A stretch of DNA of 64,000 bases from Bacillus kexueae (lineage in GTDB: Bacteria > Bacillota > Bacilli > Bacillales > Aeribacillaceae), in contig NZ_JALAZE010000008.1 of assembly GCF_022809095.1 (NCBI RefSeq), forward strand, positions 1 to 64,000. Direction: 5' to 3'. The translations under genes and the position numbers were made by a program. Below the pieces are notes generated by a model that had not been told where the DNA came from, did no database searches, and saw only the letters and a list, made by a program, of their open reading frames with translations. This document shows, piece after piece, positions 8,653 to 17,005 of the stretch (position 1 is the stretch's first letter; every line of letters begins with the position of its first letter).

Positions 8653-8719
8653 GAATTAGATGTGAACCTATTTCACTTGTCCGCTTTGCTTATGGAAATG
8701 AATTGAAGGGAGAAGTGGC

Positions 8720-9481
8720 ATGAATCAATTATCAAATAGGGTGGCATTCGTAACTGGTGCAAGTCGGGGGCTCGGAAGAAGTATCTCTTATACACTTGGA
8801 TCAAATGGAGCGAAGATTTGTTTAGTAGATATTGATGAAAAAGCTGCGCATGAAACAGCGGAAGAAATGAAGAAAGATGGAATCGATGTAACCTATTATA
8901 TCGCCGATGTTTCTGTTCGATCTCAAGTAGAACAAGCTGTTGAAGAAGCTGTCAATAAGTATGGGAAAATTGACATTTTAGTGAATAATGCTGGAGTATT
9001 GCGAGACAACCTTTTATTTAAAATGTCGGATGATGATTGGGATACGGTCATGAATGTTCATTTAAAAGGAGCCTTTTATTGTACGCGTGCGGTTCAAAAA
9101 TATATGGTCGAAAATCAATATGGCCGCATCGTTTCCATTTCATCAACTTCCGCACTCGGCAACAGAGGACAAGCGAATTATGCTACGGCAAAAGCTGGTT
9201 TACAAGGCTTCACCAAAACGCTAGCAATAGAACTAGGAAAGTATGGAATCACAGCCAACGCCGTTGCTCCAGGATTTATTGAAACCGACATGACACGCAA
9301 AACAGCCGAACGGATTGGTGTAAGTTTTGAAGAGTTTTCAAAAAATTTATCAGATACAATACCTGCCAAACGATTAGGGCAACCGGAAGACATTGCTAAT
9401 GCTGTCTTATTTTTTGTGAAAGAGGAATCTTCCTATGTAAATGGTCAAATTTTATATGTAGCAGGCGGACCAGCTAATTAA
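8720..9481 (+). CDS. Short-chain dehydrogenase, FabG-like
   Basis: 253 residues. Classical SDR motifs are complete: TGASRGLGR near residue 13, NNAG near 90, and the Ser-Tyr-Lys set in SSTSALGNRGQANYATAKAG (residues about 142-161), followed by PGFIETDMT. This pattern is that of 3-oxoacyl-(ACP/CoA) reductases. The chromosomal fabG sits in the fatty acid synthesis operon in Bacillus, so this paralogue more likely acts on acyl-CoA or a specialised ketone. Ribosome site GAAGGGAG precedes the ATG. Repeat copy 1 begins seven bases past the stop codon. Confidence 0.88.
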   Translation: MNQLSNRVAFVTGASRGLGRSISYTLGSNGAKICLVDIDEKAAHETAEEMKKDGIDVTYYIADVSVRSQVEQAVEEAVNKYGKIDILVNNAGVLRDNLLFKMSDDDWDTVMNVHLKGAFYCTRAVQKYMVENQYGRIVSISSTSALGNRGQANYATAKAGLQGFTKTLAIELGKYGITANAVAPGFIETDMTRKTAERIGVSFEEFSKNLSDTIPAKRLGQPEDIANAVLFFVKEESSYVNGQILYVAGGPAN

Positions 9482-9487
9482 GTAAGG

Positions 9488-9656
9488 AAAGCGCAAAGAA
9501 CAAGTCCTTAGACGAAGGGCGCTGGAGGACCTGCGAGGAGGTTTCCGTCGTCACAGCAGGGCCGAAGCGACCCGAGCTATGGCGCTTGGAGCTAGACTGC
9601 AAAAAAACGGTAAAGATAATACTTTAACACTTTATTGAATTTAAACTCTCTGTAAC
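9488..9656 (+). repeat. Interspersed structured repeat, copy 1
   Basis: About 169 bp. A GC-rich 5' core (GCGCTGGAGGACCTGCGAGG, CAGCAGGGCCGAAGCGACCC, GGCGCTTGGAGCTAGAC) is followed by an AT-rich 3' tail (CGGTAAAG, ACTTTAACACTTTATTGAA, CTGTAAC). It is nearly identical to copies at 30561, 37468 (inverted) and 47758. It starts directly after the SDR stop. Confidence 0.9.
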
Positions 9657-9668
9657 AATAAAATAGAA

Positions 9669-9704
9669 AAGGAATGTAAACGAAGAAATTCCGTTACATT
9701 CCTT
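9669..9704 (+). terminator. Hairpin terminator after repeat copy 1
   Basis: An 11-bp perfect stem (9669-9679 with 9694-9704) followed by TTTTT. It would end the transcript of the MDR/SDR pair including repeat copy 1. Confidence 0.8.
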
Positions 9705-9958
9705 TTTTTATTATAGCTGTTATTCGTTTACCTTGTTCCTCTTTTGTTATGAAAGGATTTACAGCTTGAAGTGAAAAACGGCGACTGCACATCGTTGTAC
9801 GAACGGTAGAGTATTCGAACCTACGAGTAAATCGAGCAATTATAGACTTATTGATAGTCCGCTAGACACGAGGAGGCGAAACGAGACAGGCCTTACTCAC
9901 TTGTCATTTGTACAATCAAAATAATAGTCATATAGGAAAGAGCCTTTCTTGTACGAGC
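9705..9958. other. Intergenic region, no gene seen
   Basis: About 250 bp between the terminator and the 3' end of the DUF1906 gene. No ORF with a ribosome site, promoter or strong hairpin is evident. Confidence 0.3.
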
Positions 9959-10609
9959 TTACCAAAGAGCTTCTAAAAGGCGACGATCAATCAAATTCGT
10001 ATCAATCGGACATTTCGACGCATTCTCTCCATACTGCCATCCCCAAACATTAGCTTTACAAGGCGGCTTACGTGGATTAAAAGAAGGAGCGTTGCCTTTT
10101 GATGTTGGACCAGGGGTTGGCTCTTGAGACCAAATGACAAGCTGATCCGCTACTTTTTCATTTTGTTTCGATGCTAAACAATAGGCGTTATTAAACGTGT
10201 CTGTACTTGGATCCGCATAAATTCCCGGTCGATAGGGACTCGAATACAATGTGTCTACCCATCCTCTAATCCACGCCTCATCAATCGAAAAAAACTTTTC
10301 CGTGTTAGCAAACAGAAATACACCTTTAGGAACTTTTAATCTCCTCGCATGAAAAATTGCGTTACGTGCGGAAACCTTCCCTTTCTCATAACCAAAAGCA
10401 TCTTTATTCTCGTTATAAATCGGCAAGATTTTGACACCTTTTTCTTTCAAAAATTGAATTTCTTTATCCGACAGACCGTCTGATACATTGGCGACGGTTG
10501 ATAAATAGCGTCCCCAATAATTAGGAAATCCGTATTGATTAACGACACAGTCAAATAATGTCGTTGTCACTTTTTGTGCAGAGTCAACACCCCAAATTTC
10601 ACGCGCCAT
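9959..10609 (-). CDS. DUF1906 glycoside-hydrolase-like (Rv2525c-type) protein
   Basis: 216 residues from ATG 10607-10609 (GGAAGGG upstream). The sequence has the TIM-barrel pattern of the DUF1906 family: WGVDSAQKVT at the first strand, KILPIYNEN, AIFHARRLKVPKGVFLFANTE, a long middle strand and PGIYADPS, then a closing WGWQYGEN...PIDTNLID where the Asp near the C-terminus matches lysozyme-like GH25 relatives. Such proteins are usually cell-wall targeted, but no signal peptide is visible here, as in several Bacillus members. It is monocistronic. Activity on peptidoglycan is family inference only. Confidence 0.75.
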   Translation of the reverse strand: MAREIWGVDSAQKVTTTLFDCVVNQYGFPNYWGRYLSTVANVSDGLSDKEIQFLKEKGVKILPIYNENKDAFGYEKGKVSARNAIFHARRLKVPKGVFLFANTEKFFSIDEAWIRGWVDTLYSSPYRPGIYADPSTDTFNNAYCLASKQNEKVADQLVIWSQEPTPGPTSKGNAPSFNPRKPPCKANVWGWQYGENASKCPIDTNLIDRRLLEALW

Positions 10610-10737
10610 ACGCCACACCCTTCCAAAATAGTCTGTTAATCTATATGTTCACTTCAAAGACTTTACCACTTTTAATAAGTGTTAAGTTCTACAAAAAAGG
10701 GAGGTTGCATATAATTGTCTCGGAAAGGGGGGAGATT

Positions 10738-11103
10738 GTGGGTATTAAACTTATAAAAATATCGGTTGTTTATTTTATGATTGGAGTTTGTCTTGGGCTA
10801 TTTATGTCCATGACACATAATTTTGCGCTATCCTCCGTACATGTTCATATTAATTTATTAGGATGGACAGCGTTGACACTAGCAGGTCTTATTTATCATT
10901 TTTTCCCTGAAACTTCAGATACAGGACTGGCGAAGGCCCATTTTTGGCTCCATAATCTCGGTTTACCTACGATGATGATAGGGCTCTGCTTTTATGTGAA
11001 TGGGTTTGAAAGCATTGTCCCAGTTATCGCCACAGGTGGACTTGTCACGACTATTAGTATATTATTGTTCGGAATCAATGTATTAACACGGTTGAAAGCA
11101 TAA
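10738..11103 (+). CDS. Stand-alone COX1/CcoN-like four-helix membrane protein
   Basis: 121 residues from GTG 10738, preceded by AAAGGGGGGAG; an upstream in-frame extension overlaps the divergent gene and is rejected. Four hydrophobic segments are seen. The second contains HVHINLLGW, which resembles the helix of cbb3/COX subunit I that carries a haem-ligand histidine, followed by LIYHFFPE. It is far too short for a complete oxidase subunit (about 450-550 residues) and lacks the Cu-B histidine cluster. Such short COX1-like proteins occur in Bacillus with no known function. It faces away from the DUF1906 gene and stands 105 bp before the next gene. Confidence 0.65.
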   Translation: MGIKLIKISVVYFMIGVCLGLFMSMTHNFALSSVHVHINLLGWTALTLAGLIYHFFPETSDTGLAKAHFWLHNLGLPTMMIGLCFYVNGFESIVPVIATGGLVTTISILLFGINVLTRLKA

Positions 11104-11208
11104 TATGCTTGCGTGTGGAATTTCACCCTGACTGTACGGATATGGCACAAACATTCATTGTGCAGTAGCACCCTCATTCCTTATAATCTAAGGAAGGGGG
11201 TTTTTTTG

Positions 11209-12120
11209 ATGGATTCCATTTCGAACGAATTGCTAAGCAAGATAAAAACAAAGATATTTACCTATGGTAGTGAGTTGGAAAAATCGCTGTTTCTTTATCA
11301 CATTGAAAACGAATCTAGTGAAGAAGTTCTCATCCAGCTTGAGTCGTATCAAAATAGCGATGGCGGATTTGGTAACGGGCTTGAACCTGATTTTTTACTC
11401 CCAAGATCAAGCCCTTTAGCTACGACGGTAGCGTTTCAACTATTAAACGATTTTTCAGATGAGCCACGTGCACAAAAAATGATTGAAAGAGGAGTCGCTT
11501 ACTTTGAAGACTCATTTTTATCTAAGCGAAAAGGCTGGGTCGCAGTTCCAAAACAAGTGAATAACTATCCTCATGCACCGTGGTGGCACGTTAATCCCCA
11601 TTCAGGTTTAAGTATGATTGATCATTATTGGGGAAATCCTTCCGCTGAAATCATCGGTTATTTGTATGAATACTCCCCATATGTACAAAAATTGAGTATT
11701 GATGATTTAGTAAAGCAGGCAATGGAACATTTATGGAATATGGAGGAACTTGAATCTTCTCATGAAACTTTTTGTTATATGCGTTTGTACCAACGATTGC
11801 CTGTTTCACTCCAAAAGAACATGTATCCATATTTGAAAAAATCCATTGACAAGTTGATATGTAAAGACGTTACGCAATATTCCTCTTATGTCCCGACGCC
11901 ACTCTCATTTTATCTTGTAGCCCTTGATAATCCATTCCACATTGACGACCAATTAATTCAATTAAATTTCTCGTATTTAATTGAAAAAGTGAAGAAAGAT
12001 GGTTGGATTGAACCAACATGGAAGTGGAATCAATTTGAAGAAACGTGGGAAAAACAAAAAAATATTTGGGCAGCTCGATTAACAGTCGATTTTTTAACAA
12101 TGTTGAAAGCGTATAATTGA
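11209..12120 (+). CDS. Prenyltransferase/squalene-cyclase-like alpha-barrel protein
   Basis: 303 residues from ATG 11209 (AAGGAAGGGGG upstream; longer in-frame starts lack a site). The motif YQNSDGGFGNGLEPDFLLPRS near residue 47 matches the QxxDGGF-type repeat of terpene cyclase/prenyltransferase alpha-alpha barrels, and a weaker repeat, KDGWIEPTWKWN, lies near 260. The catalytic DxDD of squalene-hopene cyclases is not visible. No signal peptide or TM segment. Function unknown; an alpha-toroid binding protein is as likely as an enzyme. Monocistronic; downstream lies the csp leader promoter. Confidence 0.65.
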   Translation: MDSISNELLSKIKTKIFTYGSELEKSLFLYHIENESSEEVLIQLESYQNSDGGFGNGLEPDFLLPRSSPLATTVAFQLLNDFSDEPRAQKMIERGVAYFEDSFLSKRKGWVAVPKQVNNYPHAPWWHVNPHSGLSMIDHYWGNPSAEIIGYLYEYSPYVQKLSIDDLVKQAMEHLWNMEELESSHETFCYMRLYQRLPVSLQKNMYPYLKKSIDKLICKDVTQYSSYVPTPLSFYLVALDNPFHIDDQLIQLNFSYLIEKVKKDGWIEPTWKWNQFEETWEKQKNIWAARLTVDFLTMLKAYN

Positions 12121-12141
12121 GAAAAAATTTCCAACATTAGT

Positions 12142-12170
12142 TTGACATTTCCTCTTTAAGGTGATAAGAT
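12142..12170 (+). promoter_or_regulatory. Strong sigma-A promoter of the csp leader
   Basis: Perfect TTGACA (12142-12147), 17-bp spacer, TAAGAT (12165-12170). The start point would be near 12177, about 160 bases ahead of the csp ATG. Confidence 0.8.
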
Positions 12171-12211
12171 GAAACTAACCGTTATGTACGTGATTAAACA
12201 AGGATTCATGT

Positions 12212-12278
12212 AAGTCGTAACATTTGAGAAGTGAGGGCGAACATTTATCCTACACTTCTATATGTTACGACTTTTTTT
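12212..12278 (+). terminator. Terminator-like hairpin in the csp leader (attenuator or sRNA end)
   Basis: A 12-bp perfect outer stem (12212-12223 with 12262-12273), a small internal loop and a 7-bp inner stem (12226-12232 with 12253-12259), followed by a run of seven T. It lies between the promoter at 12142 and the csp gene. No second promoter is evident between the hairpin and csp, so expression of csp seems to require read-through or refolding. An upstream segment, 12184-12195, partly mimics the 3' arm and could pair with the 5' arm (seven pairs with one bulge). Confidence 0.75.
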
Positions 12279-12337
12279 GTACCAACTTTCATCCATACAT
12301 AATGGGCAATTTTTTAAAAGTTTTAGGAGGCATTAAC

Positions 12338-12541
12338 ATGCAAACTGGTAAAGTAAAATGGTTTAACTCTGAAAAAGGCTTTGGATTTATCGAAGTAGAC
12401 GGTGGAGACGACGTATTCGTTCATTATTCTGCAATTCAATCTGAAGGTTTCAAAACGTTAGAAGAAGGTCAATCAGTATCTTTCGAAATCGTTGAAGGAA
12501 ACCGCGGACCACAAGCTGCAAACGTTCAAAAAATTTCCTAA
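12338..12541 (+). CDS. csp: Cold-shock domain protein (CspA/CspB family)
   Basis: 67 residues, one OB-fold cold-shock domain covering the whole protein. RNP1 KGFGFIEV (residues about 14-21) and RNP2 VFVHYSAI (27-34) are intact, with the aromatic surface residues W8, F15, F17, F28 and H30. It acts as a single-stranded RNA/DNA chaperone in the cytoplasm. TTTTAGGAGG precedes the ATG, giving a very strong ribosome site. The in-frame extension to 12224 crosses the leader hairpin and is rejected. The long structured leader with its own promoter is consistent with the post-transcriptional control known for csp genes; its terminator follows at 12557. Confidence 0.96.
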   Translation: MQTGKVKWFNSEKGFGFIEVDGGDDVFVHYSAIQSEGFKTLEEGQSVSFEIVEGNRGPQAANVQKIS

Positions 12542-12556
12542 TATAATCTAGTACCC

Positions 12557-12590
12557 AATGAGATGAGAACGGTATTGTTTTCATCTCATT
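12557..12590 (+). terminator. Terminator of csp
   Basis: A 10-bp perfect stem (12557-12566 with 12581-12590) followed by TTT-G-TTT. Confidence 0.8.
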
Positions 12591-12652
12591 TTTGTTTATA
12601 GGATATAAAAGTATTGTTAAATCAGTAAAATAAATACGTAAAGGAGGGCTTA

Positions 12653-13444
12653 ATGATGAATGCACATGAGATTGAATACCAATTACATGGGGATGACATG
12701 CAATTCGTAGAAATTGAATTAGATCCAGGTGAGAGCGCAATCGCTGAAGCGGGTGCACTTATGATGATGGATGAAGACATCGACTTAGAGACTGTTTTTG
12801 GTGATGGGAATGAACGGACTGGCTTTTTTGGAAAGCTTGTCGGAGCAGGAAAAAGACTAATAACCGGTGAGAGTTTATTTATGACCGTATTTACGAATCG
12901 TGGAATGGGTAAAAAGCACGTTTCTTTTGCAGCACCTTATCCTGGGAAAATCATTCCTGTTGATTTAAGTGAAATGGGTGGTAAAGTCATTTGTCAAAAA
13001 GATGCCTTTTTATGTGCTGCAAAAGGAGTTTCTGTAGGGGTTGATTTTCAAAAGAAGCTAGGAACAGGTTTCTTTGGTGGAGAAGGATTTATTATGCAGA
13101 AGCTCGAAGGTGATGGTCTAGCCTTTATGCATGCTGGAGGTACGATTCATAAACGTGAACTTTTACCTGGAGAAACGTTAAAAATCGATACTGGTTGTTT
13201 AGTCGCCATGACAAAAGGCGTTGAGTATAATATCGAGTTTGTTGGGAAAGTGAAAACCGCGTTTTTTGGAGGGGAAGGGCTGTTTTTCGCAACCGTTCGT
13301 GGCCCCGGTACGGTGTGGGTACAATCTCTACCATTTAGTCGTCTAGCTGATCGAATTTTTGCTGCAGCTCCGCAAAGAGGAGGGCGTGTAGGTGAAGGAA
13401 GTATACTAGGGGGAATCGGTGATTGGTTTGATGGGGATGATTAA
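12653..13444 (+). CDS. AIM24/TIGR00266 family protein
   Basis: 263 residues. The sequence is a double beta-sandwich rich in Gly and aromatic residues: [26 protein letters not shown] near the start (a hallmark of this family), [18 protein letters not shown] near 140 and its second copy [18 protein letters not shown] near 205, then a Gly-rich tail [21 protein letters not shown]. No signal peptide or TM helix. Family function in bacteria is unknown; yeast AIM24 is a mitochondrial membrane-organising protein. AAAGGAGGG precedes two adjacent ATGs (12653 and 12656), either of which could be used. Confidence 0.85.
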   Translation: MMNAHEIEYQLHGDDMQFVEIELDPGESAIAEAGALMMMDEDIDLETVFGDGNERTGFFGKLVGAGKRLITGESLFMTVFTNRGMGKKHVSFAAPYPGKIIPVDLSEMGGKVICQKDAFLCAAKGVSVGVDFQKKLGTGFFGGEGFIMQKLEGDGLAFMHAGGTIHKRELLPGETLKIDTGCLVAMTKGVEYNIEFVGKVKTAFFGGEGLFFATVRGPGTVWVQSLPFSRLADRIFAAAPQRGGRVGEGSILGGIGDWFDGDD

Positions 13445-13481
13445 GTCAACCAATCGATTCTTAAATGTCCACTCTGTTAGT

Positions 13482-13508
13482 CATGACAGCTTAATGTCAT
13501 GGCTTTTT
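13482..13508 (+). terminator. Terminator of the AIM24-type gene
   Basis: A 7-bp perfect stem (13482-13488 with 13495-13501) followed by GCTTTTTT. Confidence 0.75.
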
Positions 13509-13535
13509 TAACTTTTATGAATGGAGGTAAATGAT

Positions 13536-14063
13536 ATGAACCCTATAAAAGACTATATACGTAAAGACTTACATATTTTATTTGTTGGTTTTAACCCGAG
13601 CATTCGGTCTTCGCAAACTGGTCATCATTACGCCAACCCGAACAATCGATTTTGGAAAATCCTTTATTTGGCAGGCTTAACAAAAGAACAATTAACCCCT
13701 TTTGATGATCAATCACTATTACAAATTGGCTATGGTTTTACAAACATTGTTGCGAGACCAACTAAGGCTGCAAGTGAAATTACAAAAGAAGAATACGAAG
13801 AAGGGCGAATCCAATTACAGAGAAAAATTAAATATTTTCGCCCGAAAATCGTCTGTTTTGTTGGTAAAGGAGTTTATCTTCAATATGCGAAAAAGAAGCA
13901 ATCCCCTTGGGGATTTCAAGATGATCCGATCATTCCAGGGGTACAAGATTTTGTTGCACCATCCTCAAGCGGTCTCGTCAGAATGAAGTTAGAAGAAATA
14001 GTTAGCATTTATAAACAATTAAACGATACGATGAGAAAATGTCTGGAAACAGAACATATGTAG
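13536..14063 (+). CDS. mug: Mismatch-specific (G:U/T) DNA glycosylase, MUG family
   Basis: 175 residues from ATG 13536, with GGAGG eight bases upstream. The active-site motif of MUG/TDG appears as VGFNPSIRSSQTGHHYANPNN (GFNPS, where E. coli Mug has GINPG; the Asn is the catalytic-water ligand), followed by NRFWKIL. The C-terminal motif is APSSSGLVRM, matching the NPSGLSR intercalation loop. It removes U, or ethenocytosine, opposite G in double-stranded DNA. The Ile-to-Phe and Gly-to-Ser changes in the first motif are a modest departure. Monocistronic, placed just upstream of the sigma-54 operon. Confidence 0.9.
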   Translation: MNPIKDYIRKDLHILFVGFNPSIRSSQTGHHYANPNNRFWKILYLAGLTKEQLTPFDDQSLLQIGYGFTNIVARPTKAASEITKEEYEEGRIQLQRKIKYFRPKIVCFVGKGVYLQYAKKKQSPWGFQDDPIIPGVQDFVAPSSSGLVRMKLEEIVSIYKQLNDTMRKCLETEHM

Positions 14064-14127
14064 TTGAACGATTGTTTGTTTTTCGGACACCGATATCCCC
14101 AAATACCCAACAAATCAAAAGTTTCAA

Positions 14128-14144
14128 TTGGCACATATTTTGCA
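14128..14144 (+). promoter_or_regulatory. Sigma-54 (-24/-12) promoter of the acyl-CoA operon
   Basis: TTGGCAC at 14128-14134 followed by TTTTGCA at 14138-14144. The invariant GG (14130-14131) and GC (14142-14143) are separated by exactly ten bases, as required. The start point would be about 14155, 27 bases before the first gene. A sigma-54 activator gene closes the same cluster at 21809. Confidence 0.88.
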
Positions 14145-14181
14145 AATATAATTACAAGTGATTTTATAAGGGGGGAAAGAG

Positions 14182-14610
14182 TTGAAGTATGATCACTTTT
14201 CGGAAGGGCAAATATTTATTACAGATTCAGTGATTGTTGACAAAGACGAATTGATACATTTTGCGAATAACTATGATCCTCAATATTTTCATACGTCAGA
14301 GGAAGCTGCAAAGGAATCGATTTTTGGTCAAATTATTGCACCTGGTGCCTTTACATTAAGCCTTTTATGGAAAGAATGGGTTCAGTTAAATATTTTAGGC
14401 CGTGATTGTATTGCTGGAATAGGTATTGATCATTTACGATTCCACAATCCTGTATATCCAAATGACATTCTTCATTCAGAAGTAACCGTTCATAAGTGTA
14501 TACCTGTTGAGGATCCGACAAAAGGAATTATACACCTTCAATTTGTTGGAAAAAACCAATCAGAGAAAAATGTGCTATCTTGTATTTTCAAGCTTCTCAT
14601 TAAACGGTAA
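14182..14610 (+). CDS. MaoC-like hot-dog dehydratase
   Basis: 142 residues from TTG 14182, preceded by GGGGGGAAAG. A single hot-dog fold of MaoC type: FSEGQIFITDSVIVDKDELIHFANNYDPQYFHTSEEAA (strand, then the helix carrying the Asp-x4-His-like dyad D..QYFH), then FGQIIAPGAFTLSLLW and the closing LRFHNPVYPNDILHSEVTV. It is expected to hydrate (R)-specific 2-enoyl-CoA or bind an acyl-CoA thioester. First gene of the sigma-54 operon; 15 bp to the CaiB gene. A second, two-subunit MaoC pair lies further along the operon, so this protein may handle a different intermediate. Confidence 0.85.
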   Translation: MKYDHFSEGQIFITDSVIVDKDELIHFANNYDPQYFHTSEEAAKESIFGQIIAPGAFTLSLLWKEWVQLNILGRDCIAGIGIDHLRFHNPVYPNDILHSEVTVHKCIPVEDPTKGIIHLQFVGKNQSEKNVLSCIFKLLIKR

Positions 14611-14625
14611 TTGGAGGGGAATGCT

Positions 14626-15816
14626 ATGCTTCTTTCAAGCTTAAAAGTACTAGACTTTTCCACTTTGCTTCCCGGGCCGTTTGCAACGAGAATTTTAGCA
14701 GACTTAGGCGCTGATGTGATACGGATTGAACATCCTTCAAAGGAAGACTTAATTCGACAGTTTCATTCTAAAGAGAATGATACGAGTATTACTCACCGTT
14801 CTTTAAATCGGTCCAAGCGTTCGTTGACACTCGATTTAAAGAAAAGCGAAGCCAACAATATTATTGAACGATTAATTCAAACGCATGATATTATCGTAGA
14901 GCAATTTCGACCTGGTGTAATGGATCGACTTGGTCTAGGGTATGCCCAACTTAAGTCCATTAATCCAAAATTGATCTATTGTTCGATAAGTGGTTACGGG
15001 GCAACTGGAGTGAACAGAGAACGTCCTGGTCATGATATAAACTTTCTCGCTCGTTCCGGTATCGCCGATTTTTTTCGAAGAGAAGGGGAAAAACCGATAC
15101 CATTAACAATTCAACTCGCTGATGTCGCAGGAGGTTCTCATTATGCTGTTATGGCCATTTTGTCAGCCGTGATTCATCGTATGCAAACAGGAGAAGGACA
15201 ATTCATTGATATTAGTATGACGGATGCTTGTTTTTCGTTAAATACACTGTACGGCTCTTACACAGTTGAGAAAAAAGAGGACATTACTCAAGGTTATGAG
15301 CTATTAAACGGTGGGAGCTACTACGACTATTACGAAACAAAGGATGGAAGGTATTTTTCAGTTGGTAGTCTTGAACCACACTTTCAAAAGGAATTTTGTG
15401 AAGTCATAGAGCGTTTAGATTTGTTACCAATGATGAAGAGTACCAAAAAGCAAGAAGTAATGTACCTAAAAGAAGAATTAAACCAAACATTTAAAGAAAA
15501 AACGTTTCAGCAGTGGCAAGAAGTTTTTCAAAAAAGGGGCATTTGTGTCGAACCTGTTTTAACGTTTTTAGAAGCTAGTAAGCAATTAAATAATCGGGAT
15601 ATGATCGTAGAAGTACCATTACAAAATGGTCAATTCGAAAGACAAATAGCTTTACCAATAAAATTTTCTAAGTCAAAACCCACTTATTCCTTTGCAGGAT
15701 GTAAACGTGGTGAACACTCAAGCCAAATATTAAAAGAAATTGGATTCACCGACAAAGAAAAAGCTAGTTTTCGAGATTCAGAAGTTTTTTCAATCAAGAA
15801 GGAGGAAGTGAAATGA
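14626..15816 (+). CDS. CaiB/BaiF family (class III) CoA-transferase
   Basis: 396 residues from ATG 14626 with GGAGGGG six bases ahead. The opening LDFSTLLPGPFATRILADLGADVIRIEHP is the CoA-binding signature; the catalytic Asp is expected in QLADVAGGSHYAVMAI near residue 166, matching the GD-x-GG site of formyl-CoA transferase. ISGYGATGVNRERPGHDINF (near 124) is also typical. Transfers CoA between a carboxylate and an acyl-CoA, or racemises 2-methylacyl-CoA in the AMACR branch of the same family; sequence reading cannot decide. In this operon it could activate the substrate or fix the stereochemistry of a branched side chain. It overlaps the thiolase start by four bases. Confidence 0.88.
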   Translation: MLLSSLKVLDFSTLLPGPFATRILADLGADVIRIEHPSKEDLIRQFHSKENDTSITHRSLNRSKRSLTLDLKKSEANNIIERLIQTHDIIVEQFRPGVMDRLGLGYAQLKSINPKLIYCSISGYGATGVNRERPGHDINFLARSGIADFFRREGEKPIPLTIQLADVAGGSHYAVMAILSAVIHRMQTGEGQFIDISMTDACFSLNTLYGSYTVEKKEDITQGYELLNGGSYYDYYETKDGRYFSVGSLEPHFQKEFCEVIERLDLLPMMKSTKKQEVMYLKEELNQTFKEKTFQQWQEVFQKRGICVEPVLTFLEASKQLNNRDMIVEVPLQNGQFERQIALPIKFSKSKPTYSFAGCKRGEHSSQILKEIGFTDKEKASFRDSEVFSIKKEEVK

Positions 15817-16991
15817 AGGAAAGCGTACACATTATTGGGGTTGATATGGTCCCTTTTATGAAGCCGGGGTCCCACGAACCTTATGAAATAATGGCAGAGA
15901 AGGCAATAAGAGGGGCACTAAAAGATGCTGGGATTGAGTATTCCAAAGTCGAACAAGCCTATGCCAGTTACGTCTATGGCGATAGTACTTCAGGGCAAAC
16001 AGCTCTATATCGCGTAGGAATGAGCGGTATTCCAATTGTTAATGTCAATAATAACTGTTCTTCAGGTTCTACAGCTCTTTATTTAGCCCGTCAAGCTGTT
16101 TCCTCAGGTGCCATTCAATGCGCTTTAGCATTCGGATTTGAAGAAATGCAAAAAGGAGCTATCGGTTCCCAATGGCAAGATCGAACCTCACCATTGGAAA
16201 CGTTTGATCAGAAATTAAAAGAGTTGGCACCAAATGCTCCTGATGCACCCATAGCTTTACGAACGTTTGGTGCAGCGGGTAATGCTTATTTAGAAAAGTA
16301 TCAAGCGGATCCAGAAATCTTTTATCATGTAGCTGTAAAAACGAGATTGCATGCTAAGCATAATCCTTATGCAATATTTCGAACACCTTTAACAATCGAA
16401 GAAGTCAAAAACGCTCCAATCATGTATCCAAACTACTTAACTAGACTTTGTGCATGTCCTCCTTCTTGCGGAGCTGCTGCTGTTATTGTTGCCAATGATG
16501 AATTCGTCAAGCACCACAACCTTAAAAATACTGTCCGTATTCTTAGTCAACAAATGGCAACTGATACACTCGACTCCTATAAAGACCCTATATTTTTAGT
16601 TGGGAAAGATATGACGACTCGCGCGGCAATGGCTGTGTATGAAGAAGCAGGAATTGGACCTGAAGATGTCGATGTGATCGAATTACATGATTGCTTTACA
16701 CCGAATGAAATTATCAGTTACGAAGGGTTAGGACTTTGTGAAGAAGGTGAGGCAGAGCGATTTATTAAGAATCAAGACAACACATATGGAGGTAAATATG
16801 TAATCAATCCTTCTGGGGGGCTTATGTCCAAAGGCCATCCGTTAGGTGCAACCGGTCTAGCCCAATGTACAGAGCTTGTTTGGCAGCTAAGGAATGTTGC
16901 TGGTCCGCGTCAAGTGGAAGGAGCAAAAATTGCACTCCAGCACAACTTAGGACTAGGAGGAGCGGTAGTTGTAAGCATGTATGCAGTATAA
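15813..16991 (+). CDS. SCP2-type thiolase (acetyl-CoA acetyltransferase-like)
   Basis: 392 residues. The nucleophilic Cys is C82 in VNVNNNCSSGSTALYLARQAV. The second half holds HDCFTPNEI (near 295) and GHPLGATGLAQCTELVW (near 345), where the conserved His lies; the second catalytic Cys of classical thiolases is replaced in the usual SCP-x manner (HNLGLGGAVVVSMY). This branch cleaves branched or bulky 3-oxoacyl-CoA, as in sterol or methyl-branched chain degradation. ATG overlaps the CaiB stop (ATGA) with AAGGAGG upstream. The DUF35 Zn-ribbon partner common in actinobacteria is not present in this operon. Confidence 0.88.
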   Translation: MKESVHIIGVDMVPFMKPGSHEPYEIMAEKAIRGALKDAGIEYSKVEQAYASYVYGDSTSGQTALYRVGMSGIPIVNVNNNCSSGSTALYLARQAVSSGAIQCALAFGFEEMQKGAIGSQWQDRTSPLETFDQKLKELAPNAPDAPIALRTFGAAGNAYLEKYQADPEIFYHVAVKTRLHAKHNPYAIFRTPLTIEEVKNAPIMYPNYLTRLCACPPSCGAAAVIVANDEFVKHHNLKNTVRILSQQMATDTLDSYKDPIFLVGKDMTTRAAMAVYEEAGIGPEDVDVIELHDCFTPNEIISYEGLGLCEEGEAERFIKNQDNTYGGKYVINPSGGLMSKGHPLGATGLAQCTELVWQLRNVAGPRQVEGAKIALQHNLGLGGAVVVSMYAV

Positions 16992-17005
16992 AAGGAGGGC
17001 CAAAA

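Noticed and set aside
16865-17005. N-terminal extension of the acyl-CoA dehydrogenase
   Set aside because: It overlaps the end of the thiolase gene in another frame, has no ribosome site and no family similarity; TTG 17006 after AAAAGGAGGG fits the domain start.
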